A stretch of DNA of 64,000 nucleotides, from the NCBI RefSeq assembly GCF_945952405.1, contig NZ_CAMFIA010000003.1, positions 124,001-188,000 of the forward strand. The letters run 5' to 3'. A program made the position numbers and the translations under genes. The stretch's first letter is position 1. Every line of letters begins with the position of its first letter. Positions 8,686 through 19,735 of this stretch are shown here, piece after piece. The DNA comes from an uncultured Stenotrophomonas sp. GTDB lineage: Bacteria > Pseudomonadota > Gammaproteobacteria > Xanthomonadales > Xanthomonadaceae. The notes beneath the pieces are model-generated. The model did not search any database. It worked only from the letters and a program-made list of their open reading frames with translations, and had not been told where the DNA came from.

Positions 8686-9642
8686 TCAGCCGCGACTGAT
8701 GCGGCCGACCGGCGTGTTGCCGCCGTCGCCGAGGAACTTGCGCGGGTTGACCACGTTGCCGTTCTCCCACACCTCGAAGTGCACGTGGGCACCGGTCGAG
8801 CGGCCAGTGGAGCCGGCCTTGGCCACTTCCTGGCCGGCACGGACCAGGTCACCGGCCTTCACCACCAGGCGCGAATTGTGCGCGTAGCGGGTGACATAGC
8901 CATTACCGTGGTCGACGTCGACGACATTGCCGTAGCCGCCCTTCACTCCGGCGAAGCTGACCACGCCCTCGGCCACCGCCATCACCGGGTCACCGACCTT
9001 GGCGTGGAAATCCATGCCCTTGTGGGTGGCGGCACCGCGGCCGAACGGGTCGGCACGGGTGCCGAAGCCGGAGGTCACGTAGCTGTTGCGGATCGGCATG
9101 CGCGAGGGCACGGCGTTCTGCTGCAGCTGGTGGTCGAACATCAGCGATTCCATCACCGACAACTGGCGGCCTGAAGCAGCGAAGCGCTGCTCCAGCACCT
9201 GTAAGTCGGCGTTGACGTCCTTGACCGGAATGTCGCTGGTCGGGCCGCCGGCGTCGCCGTCACCGAGACCGGGGGTCTCGTTGAAATCGAACTCGCCATC
9301 TTCCAGCTTGCCCATCTGGGTCAGCCGTTCGCCGAGGGCGTTGAGGCGGGTGGCCTGGGCCTGCAGCTCGCCGAGCCGGGCGGCCAGCGCGTTGACCTGG
9401 GTCTGCGCATCGCGCTTGACCTTGGCCAGCTCCGCATCCTGGCGCTCGACCTTGGCCTGCAGGCGCGAATCATTCAGCGCGCTGGCGCCAATGCCGCCGG
9501 CAAGGCCGATAATGCAGCCTACCCCGAGCACGCTGCCCAGCAGGGCGCGGGGGCGGTCCTCGAAATAGAACCGCAAACGCGCGATCGGCGACGCTTTGGC
9601 CTGTCCTTCACGCGTTTTGATTACGATCTTTTTGAATGCCAT
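8686..9642 (-). CDS. M23-family peptidoglycan endopeptidase-like membrane protein
   Basis: The 318-residue protein has a short basic cytoplasmic N-terminus, one membrane segment (about residues 33-55, [20 protein letters not shown]), a coiled coil of heptads (60-120) and a C-terminal LytM/M23 domain. That domain shows [35 protein letters not shown] and the zinc-site motif GAHVHFEVW. It is expected to face the periplasm and to cut peptidoglycan cross-links or regulate amidases. All the metal ligands expected from those motifs appear to be present. The start codon lies only 12 bases from the divergent dciA start. Confidence 0.9.
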   Translation of the reverse strand: MAFKKIVIKTREGQAKASPIARLRFYFEDRPRALLGSVLGVGCIIGLAGGIGASALNDSRLQAKVERQDAELAKVKRDAQTQVNALAARLGELQAQATRLNALGERLTQMGKLEDGEFDFNETPGLGDGDAGGPTSDIPVKDVNADLQVLEQRFAASGRQLSVMESLMFDHQLQQNAVPSRMPIRNSYVTSGFGTRADPFGRGAATHKGMDFHAKVGDPVMAVAEGVVSFAGVKGGYGNVVDVDHGNGYVTRYAHNSRLVVKAGDLVRAGQEVAKAGSTGRSTGAHVHFEVWENGNVVNPRKFLGDGGNTPVGRISRG

Positions 9643-9654
9643 CAGTGAGTTTTC

Positions 9655-10104
9655 ATGTCTGAGCCGAAATCCAGCGTTCGCCCCGCGTCAGTGCCGAAAC
9701 CGGCGCTGGATGCGGTGATGGCGGACAAAAGCGGGAACCCGCTGCGGCGTGCCTTGTGGCTCGACGCGCTGGACCGTCAGTTGCGCCCCCAGTTACCGCC
9801 ACCTCTGCGCAGCCGTTGCCGGCTGGCCAATGTGGACGGGGAACACCTCGTTTTTCTCGTCGAATCCCCGGTCTGGCATGCCAAGTTGCGGCTTGCCGAA
9901 GCCCAGTTGCTCGACGCGGCCCGTTCCATCGGGCTGAAGGCCACCAGGGTGACCATCAAGACTGCGTCCACCACTCCCTCACGCTCCCCAGCGATCGACA
10001 ACCGGAATGGCCCCCACGCAGTTTCAGCCGCCACGCACAAAGGGCTACGCGACGCCTTGGCTTGCCTGCAGGACGTTCCTTCGAAGCCGAAGAAGCGGTC
10101 CTGA
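9655..10104 (+). CDS. dciA: DciA-family (DUF721) helicase loader candidate
   Basis: This 149-residue protein of the DUF721 family is small, basic and soluble. The conserved core is at about residues 30-100 (LWLDALDRQLRPQLPPPLRS, HLVFLVESPVWHAKLRLAE). DciA is the widespread bacterial factor that interacts with the replicative helicase DnaB where DnaC/DnaI are absent. Its place between secA and lpxC is the usual one in Xanthomonadaceae. The C-terminal 40 residues are low-complexity. The family assignment rests on the core and the neighbourhood. Confidence 0.8.
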   Translation: MSEPKSSVRPASVPKPALDAVMADKSGNPLRRALWLDALDRQLRPQLPPPLRSRCRLANVDGEHLVFLVESPVWHAKLRLAEAQLLDAARSIGLKATRVTIKTASTTPSRSPAIDNRNGPHAVSAATHKGLRDALACLQDVPSKPKKRS

Positions 10105-10236
10105 CGACAACGGAGCATCCGGCTCCGCTCCCCGTCGCGCGTGTCACCACGGCGTGAAACATTTCGGGGGCCGGGTCGCATCCTAGCTGCCATCCGGGGG
10201 CCTGTCGTTAGATTGTTGTTAAAACTGCGTTAAATT

Positions 10237-10366
10237 CAGGCTTCCGGTCCAACAGGTTCACAAAACCGTGACCTCGGACCTTCGCGCAGGGGGGCCAGGC
10301 GCGCTGAATGCGTCACTGACACCAGAAACCGCAACGCCGCCCTGGAAGGCGGCGTTTTTTTCTTTT
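10237..10366 (+). ncRNA. Candidate structured small RNA or long 3' UTR
   Basis: The 282-base gap between dciA and lpxC has no reading frame but clear secondary structure. A two-part hairpin at 10246-10280 has an outer stem GGTCC/GGACC and an inner stem AGGTTCAC/GTGACCT with one bulge. It is followed by an unpaired purine-rich stretch (AGGGGGG, 10288-10294) and then a strong intrinsic terminator. An AT-rich stretch just upstream (10211-10236) could be a promoter, but no consensus pair is evident. It may instead be the 3' end of the dciA transcript. Confidence 0.4.
10333..10366 (+). terminator. Strong intrinsic terminator after dciA
   Basis: The perfect stem AACGCCGCC/GGCGGCGTT with a 6-base loop is followed by seven T, C and four T on the plus strand. 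It separates dciA from the convergent lpxC. Confidence 0.92.
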
Positions 10367-10386
10367 AATTCAATGGCCTGCAGGTA

Positions 10387-11298
10387 TCAGGCGTAGGCCG
10401 GAGTGGCGTATTCGACCGGATCCGGGCTCGCCGGCGAGTCGAAGCTGACCCATTCCCAGGCGCTGGCGTCGGCCATCAGGGCCCGTACCAGCTTGTTGTT
10501 GAGTGCGTGGCCGGACTTGAAGCCCTCGTAGGCGCCCAGCACCTGGCCACCGGCCAGATAGAGGTCGCCGATCGCGTCGAGGATCTTGTGGCGCACGAAT
10601 TCGTCGGCGTAGCGCAGGCCGTCTTCGTTGAGCACCCGGAACTCGTCCAGCACGATGGCATTGTCCATCGAACCGCCCAGGCCGAGATTGCGCTCGCGCA
10701 TGTATTCCAGGTCGCGCATGAAGCCGAAGGTGCGCGCCCGGGAGATTTCCTTGGTGTAGGCCAGGGTCGAGAACTCGATTTCCTGGCGCGACTGCTTGGC
10801 CGGGATCATCGGGTGGTCGAACTGGATGGTGAAGCCCAGCTTGTAGCCCTCGTAGGGGGTGAAGCGGGCCACCTTGTCGCCCTCGGTCACTTCCACGGTC
10901 TTCAGCACGCGGATGAAGCGCTTGGGCGCATCCTGCTCCACGATGCCCGCCGACTGCAGCAGGAACACGAACGGGCCGGCCGAACCGTCCATGATCGGCA
11001 GCTCGGCCGAAGACAGTTCGACGATGATGTTGTCCACACCCAGGCCGGCCAGCGCCGACATCAGGTGTTCGACGGTCTGGATCTTGGCGTCATTGCAGGT
11101 CAGGCCGGTGCACAGGGTCACTTCGGTGACCAGTTCGGCCTTGGCCGGCACTTCCACCACCGGGTCCAGGTCCACACGGCGGAACACGATTCCATGATTG
11201 ACCGGTGCCGGGCGCAGGGTCATGTAGACCTTGTCACCGCTGTGCAGGCCAACGCCGGTGGCGCGGATCGTGTTCTTGAGGGTGCGTTGCTGGATCAT
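10387..11298 (-). CDS. lpxC: UDP-3-O-acyl-N-acetylglucosamine deacetylase LpxC
   Basis: LpxC is the zinc deacetylase that commits UDP-GlcNAc derivatives to lipid A synthesis. The 303-residue product has the usual length. Zinc-site and catalytic segments are visible: [11 protein letters not shown] (His 78), the [14 protein letters not shown] helix and SGHALNN near the C-terminus. The N-terminus [21 protein letters not shown] is typical. The gene follows ftsZ at the end of the dcw cluster but is separated by about 205 bases with two GC hairpins, so it probably has its own promoter (possible -10 near 11325-11330). Confidence 0.97.
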   Translation of the reverse strand: MIQQRTLKNTIRATGVGLHSGDKVYMTLRPAPVNHGIVFRRVDLDPVVEVPAKAELVTEVTLCTGLTCNDAKIQTVEHLMSALAGLGVDNIIVELSSAELPIMDGSAGPFVFLLQSAGIVEQDAPKRFIRVLKTVEVTEGDKVARFTPYEGYKLGFTIQFDHPMIPAKQSRQEIEFSTLAYTKEISRARTFGFMRDLEYMRERNLGLGGSMDNAIVLDEFRVLNEDGLRYADEFVRHKILDAIGDLYLAGGQVLGAYEGFKSGHALNNKLVRALMADASAWEWVSFDSPASPDPVEYATPAYA

Positions 11299-11421
11299 GG
11301 GGGATGGACCGGAAGTGACACATTAGATTAACACGCGCGCTCCCCTACCCCGGCTGAAACGCCAGTGAAGACGCCGGCAGGACGCACCGGCGCGCCGCAG
11401 GGACGCGCATGAAGCAGGGCA

Positions 11422-11494
11422 GCCGGGCCCATCCTGGCCCGGCGCCCGCGTTTTCAGGACATGGTGGCGCAACCCGGGGAGGACAAGCCCCGGG
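11422..11494 (-). terminator. Two GC-rich hairpins between ftsZ and lpxC
   Basis: CCCGGGG/CCCCGGG (11473-11494) lies 10 bases after the ftsZ stop, and GCCGGGCC/GGCCCGGC (11422-11443) follows it. Neither has a T tract on the minus strand. They could pause polymerase or stabilise the ftsZ 3' end rather than act as classic terminators. Confidence 0.4.
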
Positions 11495-11503
11495 CAGCCC
11501 CGC

Positions 11504-12745
11504 TCAGTCCGCCTGGCGGCGCAGGAACGCCGGGATGTCCAGGTAGTCGTTCGGCAGTTCCGCCGCAGCCGGGGCCGAAGCCGCCGGGGCCGACGGCGCG
11601 GAGGCTGCCGCGGTGTCACTGCTGGCACGACGCAGGCCCATGCCCATGCCCATGCCACCCACCGCCTTCGACACGGCGTCGCCGCCGTTGTCGAACTCGC
11701 CGAACTCCGGCTGGCCGGTGGTGGCATTACGGACCAGCTTGATCGGGGCACGCTCGCCCGGACGCTGGGTCTTGCTGGCCGACACGCGGTTCAGGCCGGT
11801 GGCGACCACGGTCACGCGCACTTCGTCCTGCATGTCCGGATCCAGCACGGTACCGACCACCACGGTGGCATCTTCCGAAGCGAAGCCATCGATGGTGCGG
11901 CCGATCTCGTCGAACTCGGCCATGGTGAAGTCGGCGCCGGCGGTGATGTTGACCAGGATGCCGTTGGCACCGGCCAGGTTCACATCGTCCAGCAGCGGGT
12001 TCTGGATCGCGGCTTCGGCAGCGGCCTGGGCACGGTCATCGCCACGGGCGGTGCCGGTACCCATCATCGCCAGGCCCATTTCGGACATGACCGTGCGCAC
12101 GTCGGCGAAGTCGACGTTGATCAGGCCCGGACGCACGATCAGGTCGGCGATGCCCTGCACGGCGCCCTGCAGCACGTCATTGGCGGCACGGAAGGCCTGG
12201 ATCATGGTCGCGTTGCGACCCAGCACGGTGATCAGCTTCTCGTTCGGGATGGTGATCAGCGAGTCGCAGTGCTGGCTCAGTTCCTCGATGCCCTTCAGCG
12301 CCACCTGCATGCGGCGACGGCCTTCGAACGGGAACGGCTTGGTGACCACGGCCACGGTCAGGATGCCCATCTCCTTGGCCAGCTGCGCCACCACCGGCGC
12401 AGCGCCGGTACCGGTGCCGCCGCCCATGCCGGCGGTGATGAACACCATGTCCGCGCCCTGCAGGGCGTCCATGATGCGCTCGCGGTCTTCCAGCGCGGCC
12501 TGGCGGCCGACTTCCGGGTTGGCGCCTGCGCCCAGGCCCTTGGTCACGTTGGTACCCAGCTGCAGCTGCAGCTTGGCACCACAATTCTTGATGGCCTGCG
12601 AGTCGGTGTTGGCGGTGATGAACTCCACGCCGTCCACCGCCGAGTTGACCATGTGCGCCACGGCATTGCCGCCGCCGCCGCCCACGCCAACCACCTTGAT
12701 CACCGCATTGGGTGCCATCTTTTCGATCAGTTCAAAATGCGCCAT
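11504..12745 (-). CDS. ftsZ: Cell division GTPase FtsZ
   Basis: This is the tubulin homologue that forms the Z ring. The product has 413 residues from the ATG in [23 protein letters not shown] and the tubulin signature [11 protein letters not shown] (about 105-115) form the GTP site. [10 protein letters not shown] and the T7-loop region are intact. The C-terminal peptide [14 protein letters not shown], which docks FtsA and ZipA, is well conserved, after a linker rich in Ala, Ser and Pro. GAGG lies about eight bases before the ATG. It follows ftsA after a 170-base gap. Confidence 0.98.
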   Translation of the reverse strand: MAHFELIEKMAPNAVIKVVGVGGGGGNAVAHMVNSAVDGVEFITANTDSQAIKNCGAKLQLQLGTNVTKGLGAGANPEVGRQAALEDRERIMDALQGADMVFITAGMGGGTGTGAAPVVAQLAKEMGILTVAVVTKPFPFEGRRRMQVALKGIEELSQHCDSLITIPNEKLITVLGRNATMIQAFRAANDVLQGAVQGIADLIVRPGLINVDFADVRTVMSEMGLAMMGTGTARGDDRAQAAAEAAIQNPLLDDVNLAGANGILVNITAGADFTMAEFDEIGRTIDGFASEDATVVVGTVLDPDMQDEVRVTVVATGLNRVSASKTQRPGERAPIKLVRNATTGQPEFGEFDNGGDAVSKAVGGMGMGMGLRRASSDTAAASAPSAPAASAPAAAELPNDYLDIPAFLRRQAD

Positions 12746-12915
12746 GTCCGTGTCCTCGTTGTATCCGCTTTGGCTGGCATGGGCATTCGGGCGTCCTGCC
12801 GTCCTGCTGCATGCCGACGTTGCGGCTGTGTGGGTTGTGTGTTGCCGGTGTTGCGTTGTGATGCGGGTACTGCAGGTGTTGCGCCCGGGCGCGGCCCGGG
12901 TCCAGCGGTGCCGCG
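12746..12915 (-). other. ftsA-ftsZ intergenic leader
   Basis: These 170 bases are the longest gap inside the dcw cluster. Just past the ftsA stop lies CCCGGG-CGCGG-CCCGGG, a stem without a T tract. A G/T-rich stretch on the plus strand (12820-12865, repeated GTTG and GTGT) follows. The position fits a separate ftsZ promoter or mRNA processing site, but no consensus element could be named. Confidence 0.4.
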
Positions 12916-14151
12916 TCAGAACTCGCCGCGGAACCAGGTCTTGAGTTTCTTGAACATGCTTCCAGCGCGCCCGGTCGGCAGCGACGGCCGCCGCGGGTGC
13001 TCGATCTGGCTGCCCATCAGCAGCAGGCCTACGCCGGTGGCGTGCACCGGGTTGCCGACCACTTCCCCAAGGCCGGTGACGTGCTGCGGGATGCCCACGC
13101 GCACCGGCATCTGCAGCATTTCCTCGGCCAGCTCGACCACGCCTTCCATCTTCGAGGCACCGCCGGTCAGCACCATGCCGGCGCGCACCAGCTCCTCGAA
13201 GCCGGAGCGGCGCAGTTCGGCCTGCACCATCTCGAAGATCTCCTCGTAACGACCCTGCACGGCCTGCGCCAGCGAATGACGCGGCATGCGGCGCGGCGGG
13301 CGGTCGCCCACCGACGGCACCTGGATGCTCTCCTCGGCGGTGGCCAGCTGGGCCAGGGCGCAGGCGTAGCGCACCTTGATCTGCTCGGCTTCCGGGGTCG
13401 GCGTGCGCAGCATGTGCGCAATGTCGTTGGTCACGTGGTCGCCGGCGATCGGCAGCGAGGCGGTGTGGCAGATCGCGCCCTGCACGAACACCGCGATGTC
13501 GGTGGTGCCGGCGCCCATGTCGACCAGCACCACGCCCAGCTCGCGCTCGTCGGCGGTCAGCACCGCTACGCTGGAGGCCAGCGAGGACAGCACCAGGTCG
13601 TCCACCTGCAGGCCGCAGCGCTGCACGCACTTGCTGATGTTGGCCGCCGCCGACTGCGCGCACACCACCAGGTGGGCATGCACTTCCAGGCGCACGCCGG
13701 TCATGCCGACCGGATTGCGGATGCCTTCCTGCGAATCGTCCAGCACGTACTCGCGCGGGATCGCATGCAGGATCTTCTGGTCGGCCGGGATCGCGACCGC
13801 CTTGGCCGCATCAAGCACCCGGTCCAGGTCGCCCCAGGTCACTTCGCCGTCGCGGATCGGCACGATGCCGGGCGAGTTCTTGCACTGCACGTGATTGCCT
13901 GAGATCGAGGCATACACCGAGCGGATCTCGCAGCCGGCCATTAGCTCGGCTTCTTCCACCGCACGCTGGATCGACTGCACCGTCGATTCGATGTCGACCA
14001 CCACGCCACGCTTGAGCCCGCGCGATTCATGCGAGCCGATGCCGATCACTTCGATCGGATTGCCCGGCGAATACTCGCCCACCAGCGCCACCACCTTGGA
14101 GGTGCCGATGTCCAGGCCAACGATCAGCGATTTGTCACCCTTGCGATTCAT
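12916..14151 (-). CDS. ftsA: Cell division actin-like protein FtsA
   Basis: FtsA anchors FtsZ filaments to the inner membrane. The 411-residue product shows the actin-fold phosphate-1 loop [15 protein letters not shown], phosphate-2 [14 protein letters not shown] and the adenosine motif [12 protein letters not shown]. It ends in an amphipathic membrane-targeting helix ([14 protein letters not shown]). Its start overlaps the ftsQ stop by four bases, so translation is probably coupled. Confidence 0.97.
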   Translation of the reverse strand: MNRKGDKSLIVGLDIGTSKVVALVGEYSPGNPIEVIGIGSHESRGLKRGVVVDIESTVQSIQRAVEEAELMAGCEIRSVYASISGNHVQCKNSPGIVPIRDGEVTWGDLDRVLDAAKAVAIPADQKILHAIPREYVLDDSQEGIRNPVGMTGVRLEVHAHLVVCAQSAAANISKCVQRCGLQVDDLVLSSLASSVAVLTADERELGVVLVDMGAGTTDIAVFVQGAICHTASLPIAGDHVTNDIAHMLRTPTPEAEQIKVRYACALAQLATAEESIQVPSVGDRPPRRMPRHSLAQAVQGRYEEIFEMVQAELRRSGFEELVRAGMVLTGGASKMEGVVELAEEMLQMPVRVGIPQHVTGLGEVVGNPVHATGVGLLLMGSQIEHPRRPSLPTGRAGSMFKKLKTWFRGEF

Positions 14152-14897
14152 GTCCTTTCCTGCGTGCTTCTGGCCGGGGTCGCCGGCGTTTTCGCCGGCG
14201 TGGCCGGGGTACCCCAGCTCAGCGTGAAACCATTGGTGTAACGGAGGTCGGCACGCTCGATCGGCGCGTCCTGACGGTTGAGCTGCGGCAGCACCTTGAC
14301 GAAGCGCTGCATGCGCGAGCGCGCGTCGTCACGGCCGACCACGACTTCGGTGCCGTTGCTCAGCACCAGCGACCAGCTGCCGCGCGCATCCATCGTCACC
14401 CGGCGCACGTCCACGCCGGCCGGTGCGAACAATGCACGCGAGTCGCTGTACAGCTTCATCACTTCTTCGGTCTGGCTGTCCGGGCCATCCAGTTCCGGCA
14501 GCGCCAGGTCGGCCAGTTTCTTCGGCGTGGGGAACAGCTTGCCCTGCTCGGAGACCAGGCGATCGTTGCCCCAGCGCGCGAACGGCTTGTGCTCGACCAG
14601 GGTCACTTCCAGCACGTCAGGCCACTGCTTGCGCACCTGCGCGCTTTCCACCCACGGCAGCCTTTCCAGGGCGTCCTGCGCGTCCTGCAGCTTGACCGCG
14701 AAGAAACCGGAACGTGCATACGGCAGCAGTACCTGCTGCAGCTGTTCGGCCGGCACCCGCTTGAATTCGCCATGCACGCGCAGCTTCGCCAGCGGCCAGC
14801 GCTCGGCGCCAACCCAGCCATTGACCACGGCCACCACCGGTAGTGCAACCACCGACAGCGCCAACAGCCAGACGAAGATGCGCAGCACCGCGTTCAT
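14148..14897 (-). CDS. ftsQ: Cell division protein FtsQ
   Basis: FtsQ is a bitopic membrane protein that recruits FtsL/FtsB to the divisome. The start is the ATG in [12 protein letters not shown], which overlaps the ddlB stop by four bases; a start 13 codons upstream lies in the ddlB frame and is unlikely. The 249-residue product has a short cytoplasmic end, one membrane helix (about 4-24), a POTRA domain (about 45-115; [13 protein letters not shown]) and a beta domain to about 235. The tail has two repeats of TPATPAK-like sequence. Confidence 0.94.
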   Translation of the reverse strand: MNAVLRIFVWLLALSVVALPVVAVVNGWVGAERWPLAKLRVHGEFKRVPAEQLQQVLLPYARSGFFAVKLQDAQDALERLPWVESAQVRKQWPDVLEVTLVEHKPFARWGNDRLVSEQGKLFPTPKKLADLALPELDGPDSQTEEVMKLYSDSRALFAPAGVDVRRVTMDARGSWSLVLSNGTEVVVGRDDARSRMQRFVKVLPQLNRQDAPIERADLRYTNGFTLSWGTPATPAKTPATPARSTQERT

Positions 14898-15856
14898 GCG
14901 TGCGAGGCCTCCAGGGTCTGTTCCAGCACGCGCCACACCAGTTCCTCGAAACCGATGCCGGCCTGCCGCGCCGCCTTGGGCACCAGCGAGTGACTGGTCA
15001 TGCCCGGCGCGGTGTTCACTTCCAGCAGGAAGAAACGGCCGCTGGCGCGGTCGCGCATCACGTCTACCCGGCCCCAGCCACGGCAGCCGGCGGCGCGGAA
15101 CGCGGCCAGCGCGATGCGGCGGATCTCGTCCTCGGCATCACCGTCCAGGCCCGGGCACAGGTACTGGGTGTCCTCGGCGATGTACTTGGCGTTGTAGTCG
15201 TACCACTGGCCCTTGGGCACGATCCGGATCGACGGCAGCGCGACGTCGCCGAGGATGGCCACGGTCAACTCGTCGCCGACCACCATCTGCTCCATCAGCA
15301 GCTGGCCGTCGTAGCGCGCGGCCAGGGCCACTGCTTCGTCCAGGCCGGCATCATCGGTCACCCGGCTGATGCCGACGCTGGAACCTTCGTTGGCAGGCTT
15401 GACCACCACCGGCAGGCCCAGTTCGGCGGCCAGCGCGTGGACCGTGGACGCATCCACCTTCCTGTACTGCGGAGTCGGCAGGTCCAGCGACAGCCACACC
15501 TGCTTGGTGCGGATCTTGTCCATGCTCAACGCCGAGCCCAGCACGTCCGAGCCGGTGTACGGCACGCCGAAGGCGTCCATCAGGCCCTGCACGATGCCGT
15601 CCTCACCACCACCGTTGTGGCCGTGCAGGATGTTGAACACGCGATCGATGCCGCCGGCGGCCAACGCCCTGGCCAGCGCCGGGATGCCGTCCACGGCGAA
15701 CGCATCGACGCCGCGCGACTGCAGGGCCTCAAGCACGTTGCGCCCGGAATCCAGCGATACCTCGCGTTCGCTGGAGCTGCCGCCAAGCAGCACCGCGACG
15801 CGACCGAACTCGGCCGGGTCGGTCACGCGCAGCGGCGGGAAGGTCAGCGCGCTCAC
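14894..15856 (-). CDS. ddlB: D-alanine--D-alanine ligase
   Basis: This cytosolic ATP-grasp enzyme joins two D-alanines for the peptidoglycan stem. The 320 residues include [31 protein letters not shown], the lid segment [13 protein letters not shown] and the metal-binding C-terminus [19 protein letters not shown]. It starts with GTG, which overlaps the murC stop by four bases (GTGA). Confidence 0.97.
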   Translation of the reverse strand: MSALTFPPLRVTDPAEFGRVAVLLGGSSSEREVSLDSGRNVLEALQSRGVDAFAVDGIPALARALAAGGIDRVFNILHGHNGGGEDGIVQGLMDAFGVPYTGSDVLGSALSMDKIRTKQVWLSLDLPTPQYRKVDASTVHALAAELGLPVVVKPANEGSSVGISRVTDDAGLDEAVALAARYDGQLLMEQMVVGDELTVAILGDVALPSIRIVPKGQWYDYNAKYIAEDTQYLCPGLDGDAEDEIRRIALAAFRAAGCRGWGRVDVMRDRASGRFFLLEVNTAPGMTSHSLVPKAARQAGIGFEELVWRVLEQTLEASHA

Positions 15857-17289
15857 GCCTGGCCCTCCCCCTTGAAGCCTTCCACCGCGATATGGGTGGC
15901 CACCGCACCGATGTCGCCGGCGCCCATCATCAGCAGCAGGTCACCGTCCTGCAGCACATCCGGCAGCACGCTGGCCAGTTCCGCAGCCTTGCCCACCACC
16001 ACCGGCTCGCTGCGGCCGCGCGCGCGGATGGCGCGGGCCAGCGCGTGCGAATCGGCGCCGGCGATCGGTTCCTCACCGGCCGGGTAGACCTCGCTCAGCA
16101 CCAGCGCATCGACGCTGGACAGCACCGCGGCGAACTTGTCGAACTGGTCGCGGGTACGGCTGTAGCGATGCGGCTGGAACGCCACCACCAGGCGCTTGTC
16201 GGCCCAGCCGCCGCGGGCGGCGGCGAACACCGCTTCCAGCTCGCTCGGGTGATGGCCGTAGTCGTCGATGATGCGCACCTTGGCCCCGCTGGCGGTGGTC
16301 ACTTCGCCAAGGTCGTTGAAGCGACGGCCGACACCGGCGAAACCTTCCAGCGCGCGCGCGATCGCGTCCGGCGCCACACCCAGCTGCCAGCCCACCGCCG
16401 CAGCGGCCAGCGCATTGAGCACGTTGTGCTTGCCCGGCAGCGCCAGCACCACTTCCTGGCTGGTGCCCTGCGGCAGGCGCAGCGTGAAGCGCATGCGCGA
16501 ACCTTCCTGCACCACGTTCTCGGCGCGCACGTCTGCCTGCGGGCTCAGCCCGTAGCTCATCACGTGGCGCGGGGTCCTGGCGGCCAGGGCGGCCACTTCC
16601 GGGTCATCGATGCACAGCACGGCCAGGCCGTAGAACGGCAGGCGCTGCAGGAACTCGGCGAACGCCGCCTGCACGCGGGCGAAGTCGTTGCCGTAGTTTT
16701 CCAGGTGGTCGGCATCAATGTTGGTGATGATCGACATCAGCGGGTTCAGGCGCAGGAAGCTGCCATCGCTTTCATCGGCCTCGGCCACCAGCCACTGCCC
16801 ACCGCCCAGCTTGGCATTGGCACCCGCTGCCAGCAGCTGGCCACCGATCACGAAGGTCGGGTCCAGGCCGCCTTCGCTCAGCACGGCGGCGGTCAGGCTG
16901 GTGGTGGTGGTCTTGCCATGCGTGCCGGCCACGGCGATGCCGCGGCGGAAACGCATCAGCTCGGCCAGCATGGCTGCACGCGGCATGATCGGGATGCGCT
17001 GGCTGCGCGCCTCCATCAGCTCCGGGTTGTCTTCGCGGATGGCACTGGAGACCACCACGCAGTCGGTACCCAGCACGTTGGCCGCCGAATGGCCGCGCAT
17101 GATGCGCGCACCCAGGCTGGCCAGGCGGCGGGTCGCCACGTTGTCGGCGTTGTCCGAGCCGGACACTTCATAGCCCAGCGTCAGCATCACTTCGGCGATA
17201 CCGCTCATGCCGGTGCCGCCGATGCCGACGAAATGCACGCGCGGGAACGCGCGCACCAGGTCGTTGGTGTCGTGCAGGCGACGGATCAT
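15853..17289 (-). CDS. murC: UDP-N-acetylmuramate--L-alanine ligase
   Basis: MurC adds L-Ala to UDP-MurNAc in the cytoplasm. I place the start at the ATG of [10 protein letters not shown] (478 residues), the length typical of MurC; the frame is open further upstream only through mur[19 protein letters not shown] is the N-terminal nucleotide fold. The ATP loop GTHGKTTTT lies at residues 122-130, with [11 protein letters not shown] and the C-terminal DDYGHHPSE also present. It follows murG after 40 bases, one of the few gaps in the cluster. Confidence 0.96.
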   Translation of the reverse strand: MIRRLHDTNDLVRAFPRVHFVGIGGTGMSGIAEVMLTLGYEVSGSDNADNVATRRLASLGARIMRGHSAANVLGTDCVVVSSAIREDNPELMEARSQRIPIMPRAAMLAELMRFRRGIAVAGTHGKTTTTSLTAAVLSEGGLDPTFVIGGQLLAAGANAKLGGGQWLVAEADESDGSFLRLNPLMSIITNIDADHLENYGNDFARVQAAFAEFLQRLPFYGLAVLCIDDPEVAALAARTPRHVMSYGLSPQADVRAENVVQEGSRMRFTLRLPQGTSQEVVLALPGKHNVLNALAAAAVGWQLGVAPDAIARALEGFAGVGRRFNDLGEVTTASGAKVRIIDDYGHHPSELEAVFAAARGGWADKRLVVAFQPHRYSRTRDQFDKFAAVLSSVDALVLSEVYPAGEEPIAGADSHALARAIRARGRSEPVVVGKAAELASVLPDVLQDGDLLLMMGAGDIGAVATHIAVEGFKGEGQA

Positions 17290-17329
17290 GCGCGGCCTCG
17301 CGCAGGGCAGGCGCGGTGGCATGCCTTCT

Positions 17330-18418
17330 TCATACAGCTTCCTCAAGAATGATATCGGCGATGCGCTCGGCGGCATCGACCTTGGCCAGGGCACGCGCGG
17401 CTTGCGCCATCTGCATGCGGCGGGCGGGATTTTCGGACAGATCGCGCAGCAGTGCGGCAATGCCGTCGGCCAGCGTTCCGTCCTGCTTCAGCAAAACCGC
17501 CGCGCCGCGCTCGACCAGGTACTCCGCATTGCGGGTCTGGTGATCGTCGACGGCAGCGGGGAATGGCACCAGCACGCTGCCGACGCCGACCGCGCACAGC
17601 TCGGCCAGGGTCGATGCGCCGGCGCGGCACACCACCAGGTCAGCCCAGGCGAACGCCTCGGCCATGTCGGCGATGAACGGCGTGATCTCGGCCTGCACGC
17701 CGGCCTTGGCATACGCCTCGACCGCTTCGGCATGCATCTTTTCACCGCTCTGGTGGCGCACCTGCACCGGCACCGCAGCGCCCAGTGCAGCGATCGCCTG
17801 CGGCACCCCGGTGTTGAGCGCACGCGCGCCCTGGCTGCCACCCACCACCAGCACCCGCAGCGGGCCGTGACGGTCGGCGAAGCGCTGTTCCGGCGGGGCG
17901 ATGGCAGCGATTTCCGCACGCACCGGGTTACCGACGAATTCCTCGCGCTTGGCGAAGGTGCCCGGGAAACCGGTCAGCAGCCGCCGCGCATAGCGCGACA
18001 GGATGCGGTTGGTCAGGCCCGGTGCACGGTTCTGCTCATGCACGATCAACGGCAGGCCATGCAGGCGCGTGGCCATGCCGCCCGGCCCGGAGGCGAAACC
18101 GCCGAAGGCCACCACCGCACGCGGCTGGCGCCTGCGGATGATCATGCCGGCGGCACGCAGCGCGCGCATCAGCCGCCACGGCGCCGCCAGCAGGGCCAGC
18201 TTGCCCTTGCCGCGCAGGCCGCTGATCGCCAGCGTGTCGATCGAGATGCCGTGCTGTGGCACCAGACGGGTCTCCATCGCGCCATCGGCCCCCATCCAGG
18301 TCACCGGCACGCCGCGCTCGCGCAGCACGCGGGCCACGGCCAGGCCGGGGAAGATATGGCCGCCGGTACCGCCGGCCAGGATCATCACCGGGCGTGCAGA
18401 GTCGTGGGCTGCGCTCAT
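17330..18418 (-). CDS. murG: Lipid II synthase MurG
   Basis: MurG is a peripheral inner-membrane glycosyltransferase that transfers GlcNAc to lipid I. The 362 residues show the first G-loop [13 protein letters not shown] (15-27), [22 protein letters not shown] and [12 protein letters not shown] in the C-terminal donor domain. [14 protein letters not shown] is the UDP-GlcNAc site. The start codon overlaps the ftsW stop by four bases. Confidence 0.97.
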   Translation of the reverse strand: MSAAHDSARPVMILAGGTGGHIFPGLAVARVLRERGVPVTWMGADGAMETRLVPQHGISIDTLAISGLRGKGKLALLAAPWRLMRALRAAGMIIRRRQPRAVVAFGGFASGPGGMATRLHGLPLIVHEQNRAPGLTNRILSRYARRLLTGFPGTFAKREEFVGNPVRAEIAAIAPPEQRFADRHGPLRVLVVGGSQGARALNTGVPQAIAALGAAVPVQVRHQSGEKMHAEAVEAYAKAGVQAEITPFIADMAEAFAWADLVVCRAGASTLAELCAVGVGSVLVPFPAAVDDHQTRNAEYLVERGAAVLLKQDGTLADGIAALLRDLSENPARRMQMAQAARALAKVDAAERIADIILEEAV

Positions 18419-19734
18419 GACAGCCTCCCGAAGGTCGGTTCGACGCGCGACTGCAGGCGGCTGGTGCCACGCGCGGCGTTCGGCGCAGCGGCAGCCACCG
18501 GCTCGGCGCTCATCGGTACGCTGGCAGCCACCGGCGCAGCCGGCTCGTCCATCGGCTCGGCAGCGGCGTCTTCGGCGCCGCCGATACGCACGGCCTGGCG
18601 GCGCTCGGCGCGCTTGAGCTCATAGGAAACGCGCAACAGCAGGCCCATCGCCACGCAGGTCATCAGCACCGACGAACCGCCGGAGGAGATCAACGGCAGG
18701 GTCAGGCCCTTGGTCGGCAGGATGCCCAGGTTCACGCCGATCGAGACGAAGGTCTGCATGCTGATCCACAGGCCGATGCCGAAGGCGATGTAGCCGGAGA
18801 AGTGGCGCTTCATTTCCACGCAGCGCATGCCCAGCCAGAACGTACGGCCGACCAGCAGCGCATACAGCGCCACGATCACGCAGGTGCCGAGGAAACCGAA
18901 TTCCTCGGCAGTGACCGAGAAGATGAAGTCGGTATGCGCTTCCGGCAGGTAGTACAGCTTCTGCACCGAGTTGCCCAGGCCGACGCCGGTCCACTCGCCA
19001 CGGCCCACCGCCATCAGCGCGTTGGACAGCTGGTAACCGTCGCCCTGCTGGTCGGCCCACGGGTCCAGGAAGGAGGTGATGCGGCGCATGCGGTACGGCT
19101 CGATGATCGCCAGCGCGCTCATGCCGACCAGGCCGATGATCACCGGCATCGACATGCGCGGCATGTTGACCCCGCCGAGCACCAGCATGCCGGCGGTGAT
19201 CGCCAGCAGCAGGGTCGAGGAACCGAAGTCCGGCTGCAGCAGCAGCAGCACCACCAGCGCACCGGCCACGCCCAGCGGCTTCAGCATCGCCGGCCAGGTC
19301 GCGTTGACCTCGTCGCGGAAGCGCACCAGGTAGCTGGACAGCCAGACGATGTAGAGCACCTTCACCGCTTCGACCGTCTGGAACTTGGAGATGCCCAGGT
19401 TGATCCAGCGGCGCGCACCGTTGACCGTGCTGCCCAGGCCTGGCGTGAACACCGCCAGCAGCAGCACGAAGCAGCCCAGCAGCAGCATCTGGTTGTACTG
19501 CTCGATGGACTTCAGCTCGGTGCGTGCGGCGATGACCGCCAACACGATACCGACCGCCAGGAAGATCAGGTGGCGGTTGAGGTAGTAGAACGGGCTGCTC
19601 ATCAGTGCGATCGAGCTGGACGCCACCATCACCACGCCGACGCCGGTGAGCGCGATGATCGCGCCCAGCAGCCACTTGTCGTAGCTGCCTTCGATGGCTT
19701 CAAGGCGTGTTGCCTGGCGGGACAGGTCGTTCAT
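18415..19734 (-). CDS. ftsW: Septal peptidoglycan polymerase FtsW
   Basis: This SEDS-family glycosyltransferase works with FtsI. The 439-residue product has about ten membrane helices. Signature segments are [52 protein letters not shown] and the C-terminal [17 protein letters not shown]. After the last helix about 70 residues, rich in Ala, Pro and Glu, form an unusual cytoplasmic tail. It begins one base after the mraY stop, the place where murD sits in E. coli. Confidence 0.96.
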   Translation of the reverse strand: MNDLSRQATRLEAIEGSYDKWLLGAIIALTGVGVVMVASSSIALMSSPFYYLNRHLIFLAVGIVLAVIAARTELKSIEQYNQMLLLGCFVLLLAVFTPGLGSTVNGARRWINLGISKFQTVEAVKVLYIVWLSSYLVRFRDEVNATWPAMLKPLGVAGALVVLLLLQPDFGSSTLLLAITAGMLVLGGVNMPRMSMPVIIGLVGMSALAIIEPYRMRRITSFLDPWADQQGDGYQLSNALMAVGRGEWTGVGLGNSVQKLYYLPEAHTDFIFSVTAEEFGFLGTCVIVALYALLVGRTFWLGMRCVEMKRHFSGYIAFGIGLWISMQTFVSIGVNLGILPTKGLTLPLISSGGSSVLMTCVAMGLLLRVSYELKRAERRQAVRIGGAEDAAAEPMDEPAAPVAASVPMSAEPVAAAAPNAARGTSRLQSRVEPTFGRLS

Positions 19735-19735
19735 C

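Noticed and set aside
11504-13663. A 719-codon frame that appears to fuse ftsZ with upstream sequence
   Set aside because: The upstream part is the wrong frame of ftsA; ftsZ starts at 12745 with its own ribosome site.
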